The notes under the pieces: model-generated
The model's input: only the letters and a program-made list of their open reading frames with translations
Databases searched by the model: none
Told to the model about the DNA's origin: nothing
Shown: positions 50,959 through 56,255 of the stretch, piece after piece
Position numbering within the stretch: the stretch's first letter is position 1
Layout: the number at the start of each line of letters is the position of its first letter
Source: Desulfovibrio sp.
GTDB lineage: Bacteria > Desulfobacterota > Desulfovibrionia > Desulfovibrionales > Desulfovibrionaceae
DNA: 56,255 bases
Direction: 5' to 3'
Assembly (NCBI GenBank): GCA_031288535.1
Contig: JAITRF010000017.1
Coordinates: 1-56,255 of the forward strand
Made by a program: the position numbers and the translations under genes

Positions 50959-52626
50959 ATGCCGATCGTGCGTTTTTTCCCAAAAGGCGCCGTGACGGCC
51001 GTCCCGCCCGGAACATCCCTGCTGGAAGCCGCCGAAGCGGCCGGACTGGCTATGGAAACGCCCTGCGGCGGAAACGGCGTCTGCGGCAAATGTCTGGCGC
51101 GCGTCCTTACAGGTCCGCTCACCGCAACGCAGGACCGCGCTCCCTTTGTCCTCGTCTGCCAGGGCGTCGTGGGCGAGGACGACCTTGATCTGGAAATCCC
51201 GGAAGCCGGGGAAACCTCCTTGCAGATCCACGACGAAAGCCTTGACGTTCCGTTCACCCACGCCCCCCGCCTGAGCAAGCGATTCCTGCCTGACCCGGGA
51301 CAAACCGAGGTCCTGGCCGACGGCAAAACCCTGTGCCTTGAGACGGGAAACCGCACGAGTTCCCTTTTCGGCCTTGCCGTCGACGTGGGTACGACAACGC
51401 TCGCGGTCGCCCTGGTGGACCTGATCAGCGGGGAGGAAAGGGCTTCCGCCGCCTCCCTCAACAGGCAAACACGCTACGCCCAGGACGTGCTCGGCCGCGT
51501 CAGTTTCGCCGCCGAACCCGGCGGGCTGGCCATCCTGCAACGGGACGTGCTCACGGATATCAACTCCCTCATCGACGGGGTCTGCGGACAGGCAGGCATC
51601 ACCGGCGCGGACGTTTATGAGGCGGTGATCTGCGGCAACACCTGCATGCAGCATCTGGCCGCCGGCGTAGATCCGGCAAACTTGGGCCGGCGTCCCTACC
51701 GCCCGGACTTCCGGGGACATGCCTACCTCAAGGCCGCGGAAATGGGCCTGCGGATATCCCCCCGGGGGGAAGTCTATTTCCCGGCCGTCCTCTCAGGGCA
51801 TATTGGCGCCGACATTGTAGCCGGCATCATGGCCACGGGGCTTCTGCGCCGCCGCCGTCCCACGCTGTTCATCGACATCGGCACCAACGGGGAAATGGCT
51901 CTGGCAGAGGAGGGCAGGTTGATCGCCGCCTCCACGGCCGCGGGTCCGGCCTTTGAAGGTATGAATATCTCCTGCGGCATGAGGGCGGCCGCCGGGGCCA
52001 TCGAGGCCTGCCGCCTGGACGGGGACGGACGACCCGCCCTGAAAACCATTGCCGGAGCTTCACCCCAGGGCATCTGCGGAAGCGGCCTGATCGACGCGGT
52101 GGCCGCTCTGGTCGTGCACAACGGCATCGCCCCAAGCGGCCGCTTCACCCCTGACGGCGGCGCAATCGCCCGCCTTCTGGAGCGCGTCGACGGCAAAATC
52201 CGTATCAGGCTCACCCCCAAGGTGTTTCTGACCCAGAAGGACATCCGTCAGGTACAACTGGCCAAGGCCGCCATCCGCGCGGGGATCGATCTCCTGCTGC
52301 GGCAGGCGCGGATTTTGCCGGAACAGGTGGACCGGGTGCTGATTGCCGGGTCCTTCGGCTATCACCTGAAAGAGCGCAGTTTGCTGGATCTGGGACTGTT
52401 GCCCGAAGCGTTCGCCGGCAAAACGGAGTTTGTGGGCAACACATCCAAGGCCGGCGCGCGCATTTTTTTGCTGGACGCCGCCAGCCGGGACTTTGCCGCC
52501 TCTCTCGCGGAAAAGGCGTTCTGCCTTGATCTGGCGGATCTGCCGGAATTTCAGGACGTTTTTACAGCATCCATGGCCTTCCCGCGCGTCAGCCGGCCCG
52601 CGCCCGAAGCGGCCCCGGCGGCATGA
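50959..52626 (+). CDS. RACo-like ATP-dependent corrinoid reductive activator
   Basis: 555 residues. An N-terminal plant-type [2Fe-2S] domain has CGGNGVCGKC with Cys36, 42 and 45, then Cys67. The C-terminal ASKHA-type part (DUF4445) shows FGLAVDVGTTTLAVALVD, FIDIGTNGEMAL and PQGICGSGLIDAVAALV. These activators reduce accidentally oxidised Co(II) corrinoid to Co(I) using ATP. It is shorter than the best-known RACo (about 630), mainly in the linker. Its presence is strong evidence that the neighbouring corrinoid protein works as a methyl carrier. The gap to the previous gene is 3 bp. Confidence 0.93.
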   Translation: MPIVRFFPKGAVTAVPPGTSLLEAAEAAGLAMETPCGGNGVCGKCLARVLTGPLTATQDRAPFVLVCQGVVGEDDLDLEIPEAGETSLQIHDESLDVPFTHAPRLSKRFLPDPGQTEVLADGKTLCLETGNRTSSLFGLAVDVGTTTLAVALVDLISGEERASAASLNRQTRYAQDVLGRVSFAAEPGGLAILQRDVLTDINSLIDGVCGQAGITGADVYEAVICGNTCMQHLAAGVDPANLGRRPYRPDFRGHAYLKAAEMGLRISPRGEVYFPAVLSGHIGADIVAGIMATGLLRRRRPTLFIDIGTNGEMALAEEGRLIAASTAAGPAFEGMNISCGMRAAAGAIEACRLDGDGRPALKTIAGASPQGICGSGLIDAVAALVVHNGIAPSGRFTPDGGAIARLLERVDGKIRIRLTPKVFLTQKDIRQVQLAKAAIRAGIDLLLRQARILPEQVDRVLIAGSFGYHLKERSLLDLGLLPEAFAGKTEFVGNTSKAGARIFLLDAASRDFAASLAEKAFCLDLADLPEFQDVFTASMAFPRVSRPAPEAAPAA

Positions 52627-52642
52627 GCAGGGAGGGACGGAT

Positions 52643-53512
52643 ATGCTGTTCAAAGCCGCGGCAAACGGACGGACCGATGCGGGAGGACTCCGCTCCGCTT
52701 CTGGGGAACTTACGGCGGAAGGGCTGTACTTCGCCTATGGCGGGACCATGGTTCTGGAAAACATCACCCTGTCGGTGTCGGAAGGAGAATTCGTCTCTCT
52801 GCTCGGGGCGAGCGGATGCGGCAAAACCACCTTTCTGCGCCTGCTGGCCGGCCTGGAAAAACCCACGCAGGGCGCGATGTTCTGGCGGGGACGCGCCCTG
52901 ACCGCCCCCTCTCTGGAACGAGGCGTCGTTTTTCAGGAATATTCCCTTTTCCCCTGGCTTACCCTCAAGGACAACGTGGCCCTGGCCGTGGGCAAGGCTT
53001 CGCCCGGGGCAACGAAAAGCCGGGTGCGGGAGTTGGCGGACAGGTATCTGTCCATGGTCGGCCTGGATGGGGCCGGAAAAAAATACCCCCACGAATTGTC
53101 CGGAGGCATGCGCCAGCGCGGCGCCATTGTGCGCACCCTCGCTCTGGGCAGCCGTGTGCTCCTGATGGACGAGCCCTTCGGGGCGCTGGATCCGGTCAAC
53201 CGCATGCGCCTGCAGGAGCTGCTCCTGGAGATCTGGAGCGCGACATCTCCCCGCCGCACTGTGGTTTTTGTGACCCATGACGTGGATGAGGCCCTGTTTC
53301 TGGGCGACCGCGTCCTGATCTTCGGGTCCGCTCCGGGCCGGCTGATCGGGGAACTGCCTGTGGACTTCCCCCGTCCCCGGTCCGCCCGCCTGCTGTTTTC
53401 CTCAGAAAGATTCCGTTCCCTGAAGGAAGAAGTCAGCGACTACTACCACCGCGACATCCAGGACCGGAACGATGCGCTGCTGACGGACCTGACCTGCGGA
53501 GAGGGGATCTGA
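52643..53512 (+). CDS. ABC transporter ATP-binding protein of the methyltransferase cluster
   Basis: 289 residues from the ATG at 52643 (GGGAGGGA just upstream). Walker A GASGCGKTTFL, Q-loop VFQEYSLFPWLTL, signature LSGGMRQRGAIVRTL and Walker B VLLMDEPFGALD are present. The NitT/TauT-type tail suits a small-molecule importer with the binding protein at 47034 and the permease at 53514. Transporter genes flank the enzyme genes, which implies joint expression. Confidence 0.95.
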   Translation: MLFKAAANGRTDAGGLRSASGELTAEGLYFAYGGTMVLENITLSVSEGEFVSLLGASGCGKTTFLRLLAGLEKPTQGAMFWRGRALTAPSLERGVVFQEYSLFPWLTLKDNVALAVGKASPGATKSRVRELADRYLSMVGLDGAGKKYPHELSGGMRQRGAIVRTLALGSRVLLMDEPFGALDPVNRMRLQELLLEIWSATSPRRTVVFVTHDVDEALFLGDRVLIFGSAPGRLIGELPVDFPRPRSARLLFSSERFRSLKEEVSDYYHRDIQDRNDALLTDLTCGEGI

Positions 53513-53513
53513 C

Positions 53514-54293
53514 ATGTCCGTCCCGCGGCAGTTTTGGCTCCGTCTGGCACGGCTTGGAAAATCTCTGGCCGGCTTCACTCTCTTCGTGCTGTTGCTGCTG
53601 GCATGGAGCGCGGCCACGTGGTTTTTGCCGGAAAAACACCAGTACCTGTTCCCCGCCCCGTGGACGACGGCCCGTGCCCTGTGGCATTCGTTGCCGGAGC
53701 TTCTGTTGAGCACATATTATTCCTTTCTCATACTCATTCCGGGGTATCTGGCGGCGACAGCCGCAGGCATGATCGGGGGTGTGGTCATCGGCAGCACGAA
53801 ATGGCTGCGGACCATCTTCATCCCTTTTGCCAGGGTCGCGGCGCCGGTGCCGCCAACGGTCTACGTCCCGTACGCCATCGCCCTGCTTCCCTCCTTCCGC
53901 CTCTCGGCCATCGCCATCGTGATCCTGGCCGCCTTCTGGCCGGTCTTCCTGAACGCCGTGGCCGGGGCGCTGGCGGTGCCGGAACGGCACAGAGACAGCG
54001 CGCGCGTGTTCACCTTCAGCTACCTTGAATATCTGCGCATCGTCGCCTTCCCGGCGGCGCTTCCTTTTATTTTCAACGGAATGCATGTGGGATTGGGTCT
54101 GTCTTTCATCATGCTGACCGTCGCCGAACTGTTCGGGGCATCTTACGGTCTGGGGCGTTTTGTGCAGTATTACGCGGATTTTGCCGATTATCCCCGCATG
54201 GTCGCGGGGATTTTCTATACCGGCTTGGTGACCTTCCTGTCCATGACGGCTCTGGCCCGCCTGGAAAAAAAGGTCCTTTTCTGGCCTCATTAG
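53514..54293 (+). CDS. ABC transporter permease of the methyltransferase cluster
   Basis: 259 residues with six hydrophobic segments and an EAA-like loop (YLEYLRIVAFPAALPFIFNGMHVGLGLSF). The ATG follows the ATPase stop by one base. It completes the importer of the cluster. A repeat-family copy begins 2 bp after its stop. Confidence 0.93.
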   Translation: MSVPRQFWLRLARLGKSLAGFTLFVLLLLAWSAATWFLPEKHQYLFPAPWTTARALWHSLPELLLSTYYSFLILIPGYLAATAAGMIGGVVIGSTKWLRTIFIPFARVAAPVPPTVYVPYAIALLPSFRLSAIAIVILAAFWPVFLNAVAGALAVPERHRDSARVFTFSYLEYLRIVAFPAALPFIFNGMHVGLGLSFIMLTVAELFGASYGLGRFVQYYADFADYPRMVAGIFYTGLVTFLSMTALARLEKKVLFWPH

Positions 54294-54295
54294 AG

Positions 54296-54424
54296 TAGTT
54301 CAACTTTGAAAAGTTGGATTGCTCTGCAAGGATTTGCCTGCAAATACTTGCCGCGAAATGCTTGCAGGCGGGCTTTGCCAGCCGCCGTCAAGCAGGCATT
54401 TCATTTCAAGCGTAAAATGCTCTA
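54296..54424. repeat. Copy of the composite intergenic repeat family
   Basis: Starts GTAGTTCAACTTTGAAAAG, continues with GCAAGGATTTG, GCCGCGAAATGCTTGC and GGCGGGCT-type hairpin pieces, and ends TTTCAAGCGTAAAATGCTCT. It sits directly between the permease gene and the DUF1847 gene. Confidence 0.8.
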
Positions 54425-54441
54425 ACGCAAGGTGCGAAGAC

Positions 54442-55110
54442 ATGAAAAGCAAAAAGACACCGAACTGCGCCCATTGCGGCGTGTTGAGCTGCCGCTCGAA
54501 CGACGAAGCTTCCTTTCCCTCTTTCTGCCTGACGAAACACGTCGATCCGGCCCTGCTGCAAACGGCCATGGACGTCTATGCGGGCAATGAGGAATATCTG
54601 CGGCTGGCCCGCGTTTCGACAATCCTTGAAGGCGAGACCTACGGCAGACTGAGCCGCGTTGAGGAAACCATAGAGTTCATCAGCCGCATGCGGTACCGGA
54701 CCGTCGGCATCGCCTCCTGCGTTGGGCTTATGGCCGAAACTTCCCTCTTTGTCAGAATCCTGGAACGGGAAGGCATAGAAAATTTCACCGTGGGCTGCAA
54801 AATCGGCGCCCAGGACAAAACGGCCATCGGGGTGCCGGAAGAGAAAAAACTGAACGGCGGATGCGGGCATGAATCTATGTGCAATCCGGTGATGCAGGCC
54901 AAGGTGCTGGCGGCTCGGAAAACGGATTTCAATATCGTGATCGGCTTGTGCGTGGGACACGATTCTCTTTTCATCACCCATTCGCAAGCGCCTGTAACGG
55001 TGATGATCGTCAAGGACAGGGTGCTCGGGCACAATCCCGTCGCGGCGCTCTATACCTCCAACGGCATGTATTCGCGCTTCAAAAAGAGAATCACGGCCCC
55101 GACGATCTGA
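54442..55110 (+). CDS. DUF1847 family cysteine-rich protein
   Basis: 222 residues from the ATG at 54442. The N-terminus has NCAHCGVLSCRS, a likely metal or cluster site, followed by FCLTKHVDPALLQTAMDVY. The central RTVGIASCVGLMAETSLFVRILE and C-terminal IGLCVGHDSLFITHS segments match DUF1847 proteins, which are common in anaerobes and have no proven function. Its position after the transporter and ahead of the FMN reductase suggests a role in the same pathway, perhaps as metal or corrinoid chaperone or sensor. The link is by position only, because a repeat copy intervenes. Confidence 0.8.
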   Translation: MKSKKTPNCAHCGVLSCRSNDEASFPSFCLTKHVDPALLQTAMDVYAGNEEYLRLARVSTILEGETYGRLSRVEETIEFISRMRYRTVGIASCVGLMAETSLFVRILEREGIENFTVGCKIGAQDKTAIGVPEEKKLNGGCGHESMCNPVMQAKVLAARKTDFNIVIGLCVGHDSLFITHSQAPVTVMIVKDRVLGHNPVAALYTSNGMYSRFKKRITAPTI

Positions 55111-55427
55111 TTTCCCCTGACCACTTTTGCGCGGTTACGCAGGCGTTTCTCCAGAGACGCCGGCTCAACGGCGGGCAAAGCCGGCTTGCAGGCATCCCGC
55201 GGCAAGAATTTGCGCGGCAAATCCTCCGTAGGAAATTCCGCACTCGTGACTTTTCGTTTGCCGCACCTGATAAAAGCTGGCATTATGCTTTTTTACCGGC
55301 ATGCGCGTTGAAAAGTTGACTTTTTAACGCGGGATCACCGGCCAAACGACTTCCGGAAACGGACGCCCGCATCCGGCAGAGCCGCGCGTAGCGCGTCCGG
55401 CGTCTGCAAAAAATACTGGAGGACAGC
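55111..55427. other. 317-bp gap with repeat modules
   Basis: Holds GGCGTTTCTCCAGAGACGCC and GCCGGCTCAACGGCGGGC-type hairpins (about 55140-55185) and a near-perfect hairpin GCGTTGAAAAGT / ACTTTTTAACGC (55304-55329). GGAGG precedes the next gene. No gene is seen. Confidence 0.5.
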
Positions 55428-55967
55428 ATGGAAAAAAAAGCAGCAGTTCTGGTTGGAAGCCTGCGCAAGGAATCCCTGAACCGCAAACTGGCCCTGGCCC
55501 TGGCCGACATAGGCTCCGGGATTCTGAGTTTCGACATAATCCCCCTGGACGCCGTGCCTTTGTTCAATGAAGACCTGGAAGCGGCCCCGCCCGCCGCCGT
55601 GCTCGACATGAAAGAACGGGTCCGGGCGGCGGACGCGACGCTTTTCATAACCCCGGAATATAACCGGGGACTCCCGGCGGTTATGAAGAACGCCGTGGAC
55701 TGGTGCTCAAGACCGACAGGCAAAGGCGCCTTCGCAGGCAAGGCGGGAGCCATAGCCGGGATAAGCCCCGGCGCGATCGGCACGGCCCTCGCCCAGTCCC
55801 AGCTCAAACCCATCCTGGTCATGCTGGGCATGCGCCTCATGGGCCAGCCGGAAGTCTACGTTCAGGGCGGCCCTGCCTACTTCGACGCCTCCGGCAAGGT
55901 GGCCGACCCCAAAAACCGCGACTTTCTGACCCTGTTTCTCAAACGTTTCGCGGCCTGGATCGGCTGA
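55428..55967 (+). CDS. NADPH-dependent FMN reductase family flavoprotein
   Basis: 179 residues, the usual length. VLVGSLRKESLNRKLALAL is the flavin phosphate loop, and TPEYNRGLPAVMKNAVDWCSR is the second flavin contact. Members reduce flavins, quinones or metals with NAD(P)H. Beside a corrinoid system it might supply electrons for reductive activation, though the activator's own ferredoxin partner is not identified. GGAGG is seven bases before the ATG. Confidence 0.92.
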   Translation: MEKKAAVLVGSLRKESLNRKLALALADIGSGILSFDIIPLDAVPLFNEDLEAAPPAAVLDMKERVRAADATLFITPEYNRGLPAVMKNAVDWCSRPTGKGAFAGKAGAIAGISPGAIGTALAQSQLKPILVMLGMRLMGQPEVYVQGGPAYFDASGKVADPKNRDFLTLFLKRFAAWIG

Positions 55968-55995
55968 TCTTCCGTCTCCCCGGCAGGACTGGCGC

Positions 55996-56255
55996 ATCTA
56001 GAGCATTTGTCATTGAAAGTATCTTTCCGCTAAAATGCTCTGACGGTGTGAAGCGAAGCGTAACACCGTCCGCGGGGTTGGCGCAGGCGGGCTGCGCCCG
56101 CCGTCAGGCGACAATCCCAAGCGCAAAATGCTATAGGGAATTGCCGATTAATAGGGGCTCCGCCCCAAACCCCGCCGGGGGGAATGATTCCCCCCGGACC
56201 CCCCCGATAGCGACTGATTGAAATGGCTGTCGGGAGTGCGAAGGGCAGGGGCATT
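55996..56255. repeat. Composite repeats ending in a truncated copy of the 21.4-kb element
   Basis: The stretch begins with an inverted pair AGAGCATTT / AAATGCTCT (about 56000-56040), continues with GGCGGGCTGCGCCCGCC and CCCAAGCGCAAAATGCTATA, and from about 56144 runs into sequence related to 21409-21619: GGGGCTCCGCCCC, CCCCGCCGGGGGGAATGAT, TTCCCCCCGGACCCC and GATTGAAATGGC. The window ends inside this copy. Confidence 0.65.

Noticed and set aside
49336-51720. 794-codon open frame on the minus strand opposite the methyltransferase cluster
   Set aside because: It is a codon-bias shadow of four well-supported plus-strand genes with clear motifs and ribosome-binding sites; its translation has no recognisable fold.

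Overview
The window looks like a chromosomal segment of a GC-rich anaerobic deltaproteobacterium of the Desulfovibrio group. Supporting signs are a periplasmic-type CbiK cobaltochelatase, an RluD-CoaE fusion, class III ribonucleotide reductase, type III glutamine synthetase, a DUF401 membrane protein and a long CHASE4-type sensor kinase. The assignment is an inference from gene content. No rRNA and no CRISPR array are visible.

Layout, left to right. 0-0.2 kb: the edge of a RhuM/HsdM restriction-modification chimera. 0.4-9 kb (minus strand): AsmA-like protein, DUF401 protein and a lipoprotein in one operon, then the RluD-CoaE fusion, a TPR protein and a small HTH-like protein. 9-16 kb: an AT-richer block with an RND efflux pump, two paralogous LysR regulators and a small PAS-like protein. 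16.4-21.4 kb: tRNA-Asp, then a B12-linked operon, nrdD-nrdG-cbiK, whose leader carries a cobalamin riboswitch and an intrinsic terminator; nrdG contains an in-frame 137-bp palindromic-end insertion. 21.6-24 kb: a chemotaxis receptor. 24.2-27.2 kb: a small defence cluster (Mrr fragment, HigBA, AbiEi/AbiEii). 27.5-30.6 kb: hybrid histidine kinase. 31-35 kb: short-chain fatty acid transporter with 3-hydroxyacyl-CoA dehydrogenase, then a radical SAM protein. 35.4-39.3 kb: cyanase with an ABC importer. 39.5-42.2 kb: queC, then a GntP permease with a MaoC hydratase. 42.3-43 kb: tandem repeats and tRNA-His. 43.2-46.6 kb: NifA-like regulator and glutamine synthetase III.

The most interesting region is 47.0-56.0 kb (plus strand). 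It is a tight cluster of ABC substrate-binding protein, Zn-type (UroD/MtaA superfamily) methyltransferase, corrinoid protein, a second Zn-type methyltransferase, a RACo-like corrinoid activator, ABC ATPase and ABC permease, followed by a DUF1847 protein and an FMN reductase. The parts fit import of an unknown methylated compound followed by corrinoid-dependent demethylation. It stands head to head with the regulator-glutamine synthetase operon, so the substrate may be a nitrogen source.

Many intergenic gaps carry mosaic copies of one palindromic repeat family. Its modules recur at about 39.3, 42.3, 54.3 and 56.0 kb, and a 211-bp element at 21.4 kb has a second, truncated relative at the right edge. 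Together with the nrdG insertion this shows a genome with active or recently active small non-coding mobile repeats.
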